This document shows positions 1 to 12,225 of a DNA stretch of 64,000 nt, one piece after another. The translations under genes were made by a program, and so were the position numbers. The notes beneath the pieces are model-generated. The model did not search any database and had not been told where the DNA came from. It saw nothing but the letters and a program-made list of their open reading frames with translations. The DNA comes from Papaver somniferum. Taxonomy: Eukaryota; Streptophyta; Magnoliopsida; Ranunculales; Papaveraceae. The stretch is taken from NCBI RefSeq assembly GCF_003573695.1, contig NC_039368.1, positions 9,571,860 through 9,635,859 of the forward strand, in the 5' to 3' direction. Numbering within the stretch: the first letter of the stretch is position 1; each line of letters begins with the position of its first letter.

Positions 1-35
1 TTATAAACCCTTAGGGTGTCTTTTTCTGCCTTTAG

Positions 36-272
36 ATGCATCTACGAAGATTTAGTTTCCACCGTCGATTTGATGTGGGCCACCGCCAGGGAATATGATG
101 ATACACACATTCATGTACGACGCTGTCATACATGCACTGCGGCTGAGAGGTACGACTGGCCGGTGAGTCTTAGGCTCAGCTAGTGATAAGGAAGCTCGAT
201 ATCAAGTATCAGAGACACTTGACTTGAAAATGGCCGCATATTTGAGGTTTGCTCAGAAGGATACAGCATATT
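36..272 (+). CDS. Possible 3' end of a host gene or captured exons (two exons)
   Basis: A reading frame stays open from 36 to 162 between a plausible acceptor (tctgcctttag, ending at 35) and a strong donor (ccg|gtgagt at 163). The 94-base intron-like stretch ends in ttgctcag at 256, after which the frame reads KDTAY and stops at 270-272. The peptide is rich in His, Cys and Arg (for example HIHVRRCHTCTAAERYDWP before the junction). I do not recognise the protein. The splice geometry and codon-like composition are the only support. It could be the last exons of a gene extending left of the window, a fragment captured by a transposon, or chance. Confidence 0.25.
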
Positions 273-1194
273 AAAGTGGTAAAACATCAGATAATCATCA
301 GAGTATGACTTTTACAACACCGTTGTTGTCGGTATAATAGGTGCAATTGTTCAACTTCAGTTTAGATAATGTGTTCCAGGTTAATGGTGATGCCTGGTGT
401 CACACCCGTAAATGCCCCAGATAAATTTTCTACGCAAGTGTATCCCGGAAACACAGAGGTTCAGTGAATCAAACTTCACCCGCCTGCATTTCAGCCTTAT
501 AAGTTTGCATCAATACAAACAGCCAAGTCTTCAATTCTACAACGGGAGTCTTTAGCCTTCTTTCACTTCTGTTAACTTCTCAAATGTATCCCATAATACA
601 TTCAAACATTGCCATACCTTGCCAACAACAATCAACCAACGAAGAACACTTAGAACATGACACATTGCATCAAAGGGAAGATATACAAAACTTGCCCACT
701 TAGGGACCTACACAGACTTGTTCCTCTTGAACCAAGCCTTAGACTTACAAAAACTCTCTCAATTAGAGTCTCACAATCTCCCACGTAAGCCTTCCCATTT
801 TCCAATGCCTTAGCACTATTTATACAACAACTTTCTTGGCCAAAAACCGTGCGCAACTGTTGCACAAGCAGGAGATAGCCATCTGTCTCATGGAGCAGTT
901 CCATAACCGCCTATAAAGTGCCAACTTGGCCAGTTTCTCTTTAAACTCGGGCCAACACTCAACGCCTGTTCCAAAGCAGTTATAAACACTCTCCCACGCT
1001 TATAAACTTCTTTTATAACCGTCTTATCTTGTCTCACACCTTTGGCACGCTTGGAAGCCATTAACCACCTCATAACCGTCACTTGAGCCATATTGCGCAA
1101 CTGTTGCGCTTTACTTAACTTGGCCTTGATCCAATGCAGGACCATCTTTGCCCTGCAGCCTTATTTCTCTAAGCTAATGCACGGTCAATCCTTG
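273..1194. other. Unassigned flank of element C, no recognisable gene
   Basis: After the exon-like fragment there is AT-rich DNA, then from about 640 a stretch with repeated tataaccg/cataaccg words and open frames on the minus strand (650-904 and 888-1145). The frames overlap and show no domain I recognise, so I do not call them genes. The stretch may be an older LTR or other repeat. It ends at ccttg (1190-1194), next to the terminal TG of element C's LTR, so those five bases are the likely target-site copy. Confidence 0.4.
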
Positions 1195-1262
1195 TGAAAA
1201 GACGAGGGTACCCAGATACACCACAATCTTTTTTGTTTCAATCTATAAGTCCTCTATCGAAT

Positions 1263-1405
1263 GTGATCGTCTATGGACAGAGTCGAGACAATATTACAAT
1301 TTGGTTCACACTTCGTGTGATCGTCTATGGATACGAGATCGAGACAATACAAGAACAAGATAACTTGTGTGATTGACTATGGATATAAGATCGAGACAAT
1401 ACAAC
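1263..1405. repeat. Three tandem units of about 53 bp in the LTR of C
   Basis: Units start near 1263, 1317 and 1369. Each carries gtgat(c/t)g(t/a)ctatgga followed by gatcgagacaatac or a close variant. The repeats lie close to the 3' end of the minus-strand LTR. Confidence 0.75.
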
Positions 1406-2784
1406 AACAAAGTGTGTTACTTGATAATAGGTTGGAAATCACCAAACTCTATAGGATCACTATCAAGTAATGCGGAGTAAGCGTACAAGTGTAGTTTACT
1501 TTTACTTTTAATTATAATAAAAATAATTATAATTACGGAATAGAAAAGTAAATGACACAGCAAGATTTTGTCAACGAGGAAACCGCAAATGCAGAAAAAC
1601 GCCGGGACCTAGTCCATTTTGTATACTCTCAAAATTAAGCCGATATTCAAAATCTAATACCAATTTCGTATAGTTGAGACCAAGCGGACTACCCCTAGTT
1701 ACTTAGTTTCCTCAGTATCCCTGCGCCTTCGACTTCTAGAGTCACGCACGTGAATAGCAAGTCCTTTGGATCGTATTCCAAACAGCAAAGGAAGAATCTA
1801 TTTGGTAACCACTCTAATCAATCTTGCTATAAGATTTAGATGAGTTATTGACAAAGGCTCTTCCGTTTAATCTAATAAACTCCTTTGTATGGTTAGATCG
1901 ATCTGTAAAATAACTACCAAAGTAATCAAGTTTAGATTCACATTCAATCAAAATAAATCTCAAAAGAGATATATAGAGAATGTCGATCTCACACAACTAA
2001 TCAATCAGATAAACTGATTCTAGTTGGATCCCAGCAGATCAAGGTTTGTGCACACAATTCACAAGATAAGAAAACTAATAAGAAATCTTCTTCGTCTTTA
2101 AATCTTCTTTTATCTTCAAAACCTACACAACACCACTTGAATCTCTTGTGATCAATCATACACAGAACAAAGTCTGTTAATAGTGGATTATCACAAGATG
2201 TCTTTAGATCTAACAACAGTTCTAAAGATCATGTTGATACTTCGATCTAGTTTGAGTGAATCTTATATTAGAATAGAAGATTCTCAAGCATAAACAAACT
2301 AGGTGCAATCAAAGTTCCAACAACCCTTAGTCAATCAAATAAAATCGAAAACTAATAACACTGCAATTATCTAGTTTCCCACCAACGGTACTCGTAGAGT
2401 TTCTTGATCCAACAAAAGTCTTTTAACGAGCGGTCGTAAGATATTTCACCTAATTTGGATACTTTCCTCTCTGAATAGACGGCTCCACCAGAAACAACAA
2501 GAAATAAAGTTTTCCTTGGTCTTACGATAGTTTGCTAGAAATGCAAACTTAGGTATTTATAGACCAATGATGTTTAAACACCAAGGAATTTCCAAAACCG
2601 AAAATATTCTCAAGATATGCAATGAATGGAAAAATTCAGTTTTCCTAATTGCAATAAGTTCTTGTTTTATATTTCCGAAATCTCTCGATAGAAAATTTCC
2701 AATTAGTAAATGCATATTACTATTTTTTATTTTCTAGAGCTATGAATTAATTGCTGGTAATTAATGCATATAAAATCAAAAACC

Positions 2785-2943
2785 TGTTGTAGGGCTTTAG
2801 TCCATTGATATGCGTCCCAATATACTAGCTAGGGTCTTATTCCTATTGTATATAAAGGACTATATCTATGTAACACATACTAACTCTGATGAATGAAATC
2901 TTCTTCTTTCTGTGTCTCTTTATCTTTCACATCCACTGCAATA
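2785..2943 (+). repeat. 5' LTR of K with TATA box
   Basis: The LTR begins tgttgtaggg and ends ccactgcaata. A TATA element (tatataaa, 2849-2856) lies in its middle. It is unusually short for a Copia LTR. Confidence 0.9.
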
Positions 2944-2961
2944 CGTTATCATACACGAAGC
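2944..2961 (+). other. Candidate primer-binding site of K
   Basis: Immediately after the 5' LTR the sequence is cgttatcatacacgaagc. It resembles the cgttatcagcacga-type primer sites I associate with some plant Copia elements. The tRNA was not verified. Confidence 0.5.
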
Positions 2962-5900
2962 TGTACCACAGAGCTATATGGGGTCGATTGATTTTTTTTA
3001 TTTTTCTACATGGATAATTTCCATCAACGCCGAAATCAAATAAGCTAAGTTGGATTTTTTTTTCTTTTTTCTTTTTCTTTTCCCATTTTTTGATTTTGGC
3101 ACAAACGTTGGGATAAGTGAAAATTGATTTGATTATGGATTAGGGATTATTTTGATGTAATTAATCCGTTTGTAGGCGAAAATTTATTTGATTATGAATT
3201 AAGGATTATTTTGATTGATTAATCCTTTGTTGTAATTATTTTCATACTGTGTATGTAATCGTTTGTATTTTTTGGGATTTGCTTGCGGATCAATAACTAA
3301 ATCGGTGGAAAACGTGAGGAAGAAAACCTATCTGTTTGTTCCCATGAGATGAAAAGTTTTGCAAGTAAAATACCCGACCCGATTAGGGATTTATCGATCT
3401 ACTACATTTTGTTCTTATTAATCGCAAATGGAAGCTTAGGTTGTCCGTGATTAGGGATTTATCTTTTTTTTTTTTGGTAATAGATTAGGAATTTATCGAT
3501 CTACTAGATTTTGTTCTCGTCAATCGATTGTATCCAATTAGAAAAGAGGAGAAAGAGAATATTGTTCTAATCAATTGGTTGTAGTCCAATTAGAAAAGAG
3601 GACAAAAGGATTTTGTCTGTGTCTCAGCTGGGAACGAAGACGGATCCTGTCTGCTTACGTTACGTTGAGAAAATTGTGTGAAAAACATCATATGTTCATG
3701 GAGAAAGAGAAATGTCTGGTTCGGTCCAGTCCAGTCCATCCGGTCTGGGCCATCTGGTTCGGTCCAGTTCTGCACGGTTCGGTTCAGCTCTGTACGTTTC
3801 GGTCTAATCAACCAGGTTCGGTCCAGCTCTGCCCGGTTCAATGCGACCCGTGCTCTGCCCGGGCCCGTTCCAGCTGTGTCCTGTTCCGGCTGTGCGCGGC
3901 CAACTCTGTTCCGGTTCTGTATATGCAAAGGTGGAACCAAAATATGAGGTATGTAACTATAACATGGGTTTTTACATCTCATACTTGCTAGGCTTATTTA
4001 TTTGTCTATAGAATTAGGATATGACCCGTGCCGTAAAGGCCCGGGCTTTTGTTTATTGTGGTAACGGTGATCTCCATATTTTCCTCTTGTGCATAGATAA
4101 CACCTACATTTTTTCTGGTTGTTGGTATATTATCATGAATTTATAAGTTATAACTACGTATGTAAAATTGCATATCGTTTTTAACTGTAGGAGTCATTAC
4201 TTCAAAACTTCAAAAATTCATAACGATATCTGTAACAATAATATTCTGAAGAAAAATCTAAGGACAACAAAGAAATATAAAAAGATAGTTACTGAAGGCT
4301 AAAAAGAAAACACTGTCACAGTCACCGCTCAAAGCTCCGCAGGTAATCTATTTCATTTTTAAAGTCTTTTCAAAGCTTATGGTAGCTTCCATGTCAACCA
4401 TCCAGCCAGTTAATGAATCATTTACTCATCTAAAGTCCCTACCGATTAACTTCTTAGTATGATCGCACAAATTGAATACGCCAATATTTCTCAAAAGTAG
4501 GAACACCGTTCATTTTATACCACCGAAAAAAATTGGATGAAATTTTTTACCAGCTTGTATAGGAACCGACCTAACTCATGGTGTTTTTTTTTTATTGGTG
4601 TTTGTAGTAAATGAGTCATTGTTTTCAAAAATAGTAAACGAAAGTTGTGGCAAGGGGTTTTAACTGGAGCCGAATGAACATGCTTAACTTTGGCATTCCC
4701 ACTCAAGGAAATCGTGGAAGTCATTTCCTGGTATAATGAAAACAATGTTCACCTTGGATGGACATTAAATTTGGAGAGTGTACATGTCCCACCCGCCCAA
4801 GTGGGATTCCAGTCTCCCTGTGAAAGATCAGATAATATTTCCGGACACTTCAGTTGTTATGCTATGATGTATAGTAAAGTCGGGACACATTAAATCATGT
4901 TATACATATTTTGTTGTCTTAGTTTGTTAAGTTGGGATTCAGAACCTTCTGTACGAAAATAGTAGTTCAATTGGCAAGGTGATGTAAAATGTGCCAAATG
5001 TCATTCTTATGATTCAGTTCACATTACACTTAAAAGTAAAAATCAATAAGTGTCTAAAGAAGTAAAAAAAAGAGACTACAAAAAACTTGAACTTGGAAAT
5101 GTGGATCCGGTGGTAAGACTATTCTGTGTATCACACCTCATCCTTATTTTTCACCACTTTCTTTGTGCAATGGTTATAAGTTGAGTAATTGGATACACCG
5201 AGTTATAGATTATAAGGTTGTTTAGTCCCTGAAAATCGTTTTATTTAGTTACTGAAAACATAAGTACGTTGTATTAGAATAAAATTCGAAACTCTTGAAT
5301 TCGTAAAATACCAAAATAAAATAATTAAAAAAATGTTTACTTGGAGGAGACCCTCCCTCTACCAGAAATGAACCTCGTTTCTGTACAAAAATTGACTTGG
5401 AGGAGACTCACCACTAATAAAGCTACTTGCAGCACCTATTTGTCTAAAACCACTACCATTACCAACCCTACAACAACCACCATAGAAGCGACTCGAAGAG
5501 GCAGATTATAAAACTCATTACTCCGATAATCATTGCCGCCACTAAAACAATCACCTTGGATATAATCTGCATAATTCCAGACTATGAAAATAGTATAGTA
5601 CGTCATTTACCTTGAGCCTAATCTTAGTTCCTCATTTCTTGACAGCATATTTTCCTCGTAACCGCAAAAAACAAAATAGACCACATGAAGTTATCCAAAA
5701 ACAAATTAAAAAATAAAGGGATTATGCAAATCCTAACGTTTTGTCCTTTTCCTGATTAACCAAAACAAACTACTGTTCTTGTCGTTTAATTCACAACAAC
5801 AACATGAGGAAACATTCAAAGTAAAAGAAGCTAGCCAATAACAAATAAAAAAATGGCAGGTACACCTGGTTAATAATGGTGGGCGTAGGTGACGTAATAT

Positions 5901-8900
5901 ACGCCCAAAAATGAAATTAATCGTACATGAATTTTTTTAAGTTTGATATAATAATCAATCTCAGAGCCATTGAGCTTCTCCCAACACTCACAAATTGTTC
6001 TGATTCTTATTTTCAACTTAACGTCTATATGGTTGGTCGCGAATAACGTCTTGATATGGTTCCCCAGATAACCTTAAATGTCATCAAAAAGAGTATCTTG
6101 AGCACATAAATCAGCTCCACGGTCCTGCAAGACCAAAAGTACTGAAACTGAAACCATTAGAGGCCAAAATTCACAAAAAGAAAAAACCAACACTGCCTAT
6201 AGCTCCAAGCCTCCAACATGCATATGCATTGGTTTATTATGCAAAATCACAAATAGTTTTAATATACAAAGGTACTATGATAGTCATTAACCTTAGATAA
6301 TACTTCTGGACCCAAAGAAAATACGCATACTCTAAATGCACACTACATATATCAAATAAACTTCATCTCTACTGCCTTCTCTGTCACAGTAAGAGATTTC
6401 CCAATAAATGTTGACTACATCAAATATCAATTATACGTAGAAGAATTAAAATATAGGAATAAAAATAGTTATTATTCCTTGAAATGGAAAGCTACGGGGG
6501 CGTTTTCTAACCAAATCAGTAATGTTTACATGATATTTTTTGATGGGCTGCCTTCTAGAAGGTATGTATCGGCTGGAAAAATGTCTCCAAGCTTAGTACA
6601 AATTATATCTCTTGGTTACAAAATTGCAGCATGTGGCTAAACATATAAGTGCATGAAATTGTTTTAGTGGCATTCCATAACCAAATATAATTATACACAA
6701 ATCACTACTGGAGATACTTTTCTTCTGAAGAACCTCCTTCTAATGTGATAATTACTTAAAAACTTGAACTTGGAGATGAATAACTACGGACGTAGCATTG
6801 AAACTGTAACTCTAAACTATTGATCTTTAGTCGCAGCACCTTGGATATAATAATATAGTGTATCTATCCAATTAATTCATGTTGTTGTTGTATTCAATTA
6901 ACAATCCTCTTAGGATACCTGAAACCATATTTTCTGAATCTGAATTTAAGAATGTAGCTTCGACTGTCCGCTACCATTTTCATTACAACCGTCTATGATA
7001 CCGCGTGTGGCAATAGTTTGAAATATTTCCTTCTGGTACTTAAAAATGCTACCTATTTCTAATGCAATCATGTCTATTTTGCTCATTTCTTTGGTGCTAT
7101 CTCGACCGCCTCACTAAACAATGAAATCTATTTTATGCAAAGAGTTTGCATAGAAGATAACAGAAACTCAGTTTCATAATAGAATTTAAAGCACCATGTA
7201 CTAAACCAACCAAAAAAGTTTTATTAGAAAGGAAAAAGTTAAGAAGACAAATATATGATTCAAAACTCAAACTTGTCTATGAAATCATTGATTTTTCCCG
7301 TTTCTACTACACTGGTATTTTTCCCTGTCAACCAAAAAGAACATCAAAGTTTATTCACTAAATCTCATCCCATAAGAAAATAAGTAAAATAATAATGATC
7401 GAAGATGAGCGCGAATTCTGCAACCTAAATATAAATCAATGAGATGATGGTCATACGACCCCATCAATATATTTTTAAAACAGTATACATTTCTTTGAGT
7501 CATCTCATCGAACACATTACAACAAAACTCAAGTAAAACCAACTGGTGCATTAAGTTTAAACGATCTTTACTTGATAGGAAAACACATATTATTCATCTT
7601 TGAGCGGGGAAACTTGGAACAACGTATTTGTTGGAGTTGGAGGATTACTTCAGACCAAAGACCTCAGTTAGATGTTAACAACAACTCATGAAATGGTGAA
7701 ACCAAAGGTATAAAAAAAAATACAGCGGTAATGAGTTAGAAGAACCCGACACATACCTTCAAGAGAAAGAAAAACGACAACACCACCACCAATAACCCTT
7801 TTTCGCGGAGATGTTACGCTTTCCGGTGAAATGTTGGGCTACACAGGCAGAGTTTATATCCTTGAACATTTGATCGAGCGTTTCAGAAACCTTAGGATTG
7901 ATATAATGAGGCGTAACAGGGTGGTTAATGTGCCTTTCAATGGTGATTTTGATTAGTAACAGACTGTAGATGAATTAATGGTTGCAAAAATAAGCTTTTG
8001 AACTGGAGGAATTTATGCCCGAATAACTGACATACGTCGGATTAGGGAGTAGAAAGTGGGTTCATTCTCAGCCGAGATTTGTCTCTTGCACTTCTCCACG
8101 TTTCAAAATGAATGGGAGCCGTCAATCGCTGTGGAAGGCTCATGCATAGCCATCGGATTTGACAAAAACCATTTTTTTTGTAAGATAGATATTTATAGTT
8201 TTATTTATTTTTGTCTTAAGATAAGTCCACATCATATAAATGATCAATTCAAAATATGATTGTTGGTATCGATCATTAAGATTTTGTTTTTAATACTATT
8301 TTGTTCTCTTAAATATGATATTGGCTTTAGTTTACTGGTGTCTTTTGTTCAATTGGTTTTACCAACTCAATTACAATGTATTTATTTGGGGTTTAAAAGT
8401 ACTTGAGCACCATTATTGTGTATTTGATATTTTTTGCCCAAATTTGAAATGTTCTGTGCGATGTAATCCACCGGCCCGACTATTAAAGAGTCGGTATTTT
8501 CAAAAGATATGTTGCAAATAAAATCACATATATTCCAATTTTTTGTGGAATAACTCACAAAAGGCGATACGAATCAGAAATTTTCCATTTCTCTACTTCA
8601 TCCATGATACTAACGAACCAGTATATGTTGAAGTATGAAAACTATCTTTAGTAATATATTCAACCTAAAGTAAGTGGTTGACATGTGTTGTAAGATTCTC
8701 TTGGCCTGTTGAGATAAAGAAATTTCTCAAATCAAGCTAAATGTAGCAAAATTGAAAATGGAAAGAACCCCGAAGTAATGAGGTTTAGACGTACCGACTC
8801 ATATAAAGCATAAGAAAAGGGATATATGCATCATGAGACAAAGATGTACATTTTTCTTCGGTAGATTTAACACTAGTACACAAGTATCAACCAAGTATGG

Positions 8901-9449
8901 GATCAGCTAAAATATAATTGTACCTCCCATCATAAATGAAAGAGTTGGAAATGCACCTGGTCATAGGTATTGGTATATACAATGTAATGTGTGTATCATA
9001 GTAGAAACCAATTTTCATATCAACTTTAATGGCAACAAGAACTTTGTCGGGCCAATTGACTATCTTATTGAGTTGCACTAGATCCAATGTTTGCACTTAT
9101 GGAATAAAAACACGAGACACAATTCTCTAAAGCACTTGAGATAAATTGGGTGACACGTAATATATATTCACTCTAAAGTACTTGAGTTGAATCCCACTTT
9201 TATTATGTAATAAGGCCACACCACTTATTAAAACTCTCAAGACCCAAGTGTCTAACTCATAGTTGTTTTTTTTCTTCCACTAGCTTAAGGAATTTAAACT
9301 AGTTGTTGAACTATTTTCTTATAATGTGACTACGAGGATTGGATCATCGAGCGAAGCACTACTCAAAATTTGTTTTCAAGATAGAACAAAGACGTCACAA
9401 AATCTCTACATGTACGAAGAGATAATTACACCTTGTTAAATTCTACAGA
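2962..9449 (+). other. Long leader region of K, no recognisable gene
   Basis: About 6.5 kb of AT-rich sequence with only short unsupported frames on both strands. A Copia gag and protease would be expected in the last 2 kb, but I find no Gag motif, zinc knuckle or protease DSG. Local duplications are visible: a roughly 100-bp repeat around 3380-3530 (aatttatcgatctacta words) and a 51-bp one with ccaattagaaaagagga at 3534 and 3585. There is also a direct repeat of aaaaacttgaacttgga near 5079 and 6758. Some of this is probably further nested insertions whose ends I could not find. Confidence 0.45.
3713..3930. repeat. GC-rich ggttcggtccag degenerate repeat
   Basis: A sharply bounded GC-rich patch in AT-rich DNA is built from about ten degenerate copies of ggttcggtccag and related words. 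All forward frames and one reverse frame are open for 90-140 codons because the short period lacks stops, so the frames are not evidence of a gene. It may be the core of a short transposon; I could not assign ends. Confidence 0.65.
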
Positions 9450-10760
9450 AACCCATGCAAGTGGATATCATGTGGAAACTCACAGTGAAGAGAATGTAAT
9501 TGAATGCATCTTTTATAGTCTCTAATGTATTAGAGAAACTAGTGAGTCAATCTAGTGAAATGTAAATCACTATACTATTTGTATTATTGAATCCATATTG
9601 ACTCCGACGATGAAATGTTGGGAATTGACTCATGCATGCTTTGGGCATAACCATAAATCCACTTTGGTTGTGACATGATGATTGTTTTGAAAAGACTCAT
9701 ACGAACATCAATTTATTTGAGTGAACAAAAACGTGAAAAAGATTGACAAAATGCAAAATGACGGCATATCTATTAATAAGTGTTTTCTAAAGTACTAGAT
9801 GCACAACCTCCCCCCCCCCCCCCCCCCCTATTGCTTTTAAGTAAGAAAACATATCACTCATTTTACAAAGTCTTCAACAAAACAGGATCAAGGCCATCCT
9901 AAGATGCAAATGGTAAACAATCCATATTACAAAGAAAACAAGGTGAAATTTAGAAAAATATTCATGCAGAATGCGGACCATTAAAGTGACTTATGGCTCT
10001 GGTGAATGTTTTGACATTTTGGACTAGTTATAGTTCCCAAGAAATTTTGCGTTTGGAAAACAACTAGCACATATTATACATGTAAGGGCTCACCACCCCT
10101 TATAAATGCTAGCTAGTGTACATCAAAAGGACTTAATGGTTATTGTGTATTTAATAGGGTCAATGCAGAGCATCCTATACCTAATGGTCTCGCAAAGGCT
10201 ATAATCAAAAGGTTACAGATGGTGTCTAATGCATGGCTATGCGTACAAACATACCTTTAACTGCATGGGGAATTTGCAATATTACACGCATTTTCACTTA
10301 TTCGTTTTAGACCCACAATTGGTCAATCATTCTTTGCGTACCAGTTGGTAACTGGATATAAGCCTGGCATTTTGTATTCTTGCACATTTTTGGTTGCACT
10401 ATATATGTGCCCTTACGAATCCACATCGTACTATGATGGGTCATCAAAATGATTAAGTGACTCACGAATTTCCAATCATTATCCACATTTTAAAACCTTT
10501 GGCAGGAGATTTCTTACCGTTAGATTTACGGGTTTCCATTTTAATGAGACAGTCTTCCCGTCGTTAGGGGGAGATAAGAAAAAGTAGTTTCTAAGGGAAC
10601 GACAAGAATTGTCGTGGTGTATTCCCACTGTCTCACATTAATTATTGTACTCCACAAATGTAAATGTGAAGGGACAAAGAATAATTGATTTCATAAAGTG
10701 CACTGATATCGGCAACGTGACAAGATCACACATACCAGCTGCAAATAATTCTGCAAGGTT
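9450..10760 (+). pseudogene. Copia GAG-pre-integrase and integrase remnant of K
   Basis: Fragments in several frames read as Copia pol. Around 9450-9700 is a GAG-pre-integrase-like stretch (GYHVETHSEENVIECIF). The integrase core is at about 9970-10470, with FAFGKQLAHIIHVRAHHP and NGLAKAIIKRLQMVSNAW followed by FAILHAFSLIRFRPT. After it, at 10519-10590, comes FTVRFTGFHFNETVFPSLGG, characteristic of the region downstream of the Copia integrase core. The position normally held by the third catalytic acidic residue (NGLAE) is lysine here. Stops and frameshifts are frequent, so no enzyme can be made. It is interrupted by a 19-C run. Confidence 0.8.
9810..9828. repeat. Poly-C run of 19
   Basis: An uninterrupted run of 19 C (G on the other strand) lies within the decayed integrase region of K. 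Long C/G homopolymers are rare in AT-rich plant DNA. It may be real slippage or an assembly or sequencing artefact. Confidence 0.9.
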
Positions 10761-12217
10761 ATAAATCCTCAGTATGGGGTACACCATAGACTAAGGTGTT
10801 GCAACTACACTTGGTGGAAGTGTAGTTAAGGCCGTGGATCCACAAAGGAAGATGGATAGACCACCAGTTTCGATCAACACTCACCTAGAAAGGAAGTAGA
10901 TGAGTAAGGCACAACCTAATTTGTATCATTAATGAAATCATCTCATTTTATTGACTCTGACTATGTCTATGAATCAATACTGGAGGACGCTCCGAAGTTT
11001 AATGATTCCAGAAAACAAGGACATCTCAAGTGGATTATGAGAATGCGCACGAATCAATATATGGAAATATCACGCAAGCATATTAATGATTAATTTCTTA
11101 TACACTTACTTAAGGAAATAGAGCAAGATAATATCGAACAAGGATCCTTGTTGCTTAATGTCAACAAAGAGCATATTTGGCCTATACAATCCAGGTAGAA
11201 TTCTTTGACAAATATAAAGGTATTTGATGTGGTAGTGATAACCAACCAAGTATAAATCCTACTGGACATATATGATTATTTGTCACAGAACAAAGTAGGA
11301 AGAGTGAAGTCTCAAAGTATCAAGACTCGCCATGTGGCGCGAGGTTTCTCACAAAGCCTTGGAATTTTCCTCTTGTAATGAATGTTATAGCGTTCCGCTA
11401 CTTAATTAGCTTGGTAATTTCAAAAGGACTTAAAATGCAGCATATGTATGCGGTTATTATGTATCTCTGAAAGAATCAAGAGATAAAAGATATTTACAAA
11501 AGTACTTGATAGACTTTTGTTTCCCAAATCAAGTGACTCTAAACCACATAGTGCGTTTACAATTAGATAGAACACTCACTTATAGATTGAAGCAATCAGG
11601 CGGAAGTGGTATACCCTTCTAAATGAATATTTGATTTGGAGGGGATAGACAAGTAAGTTATTTTTTCTTGCGTATTCGCAAGAAAGTTCATAATTTGGAA
11701 TTTTAGCTATTTATGTCGACGGTACAGACATGATGGGTACTCTTTATGTAATAAGAGACCTTAAAAGCTATTTAAAATCTGAATTTGAGATGAAAATCTA
11801 AGGAAAGCTCGAGCAAGTACTGATCTTGTGGTATATTATTCCACCAGTTTACATATGTTTAAAGTTGTCAGGAAATTTAACAAATACATGCATCCTGATA
11901 GCACTCCCATGATTAGTCGAGGTTCAAATGTAAGTAAGTGACCATTTCTTCTAAAGGAAGATGCCGAATATGTGTTGGGAGATTAAATTCCCATATCTAA
12001 GTACAATAGACCAATTGTTGTACTTAGTATAATAATGTAATCGATTAAATTTTATATCCTCAGGGAACTTGTTAGCTAGATATAGCTCAGCGGCAACGTA
12101 ACGTCGTTGGAATGGTACAATGAATGTAATCATGTACTTAAAAGTAACCATTGACATGAGTTTGTTTTATCCCTGCAAAGACATAAAAAGGAATGCTAAG
12201 GAACTGCAATCCAAAGG
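10761..12217 (+). pseudogene. Copia reverse transcriptase remnant of K
   Basis: After a degenerate linker, the RT is recognisable in pieces. About 11310-11370 reads IKTRHVARGFSQSLGI (the Copia YKARLVAQGFSQ region), and about 11380-11460 reads VMNVIAFRYLISLVISKGL. At 11712-11723 the polymerase motif reads YVDG where Copia RT has YVDD, so the second catalytic aspartate is lost. Downstream come KFNKYMHPDSTPMI and a degenerate segment preceding RNase H. The remnant stops at the hAT-type insertion (target copy 12218-12225) and the RNase H is not found on the other side. Many in-frame stops are present. Confidence 0.8.
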
Positions 12218-12225
12218 TTGTTGAT

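Noticed and set aside
3575..3991. Overlapping long ORFs on both strands (130-138 codons)
   Set aside because: Produced by a stop-free short-period GC-rich repeat; no homology and equal openness on both strands.
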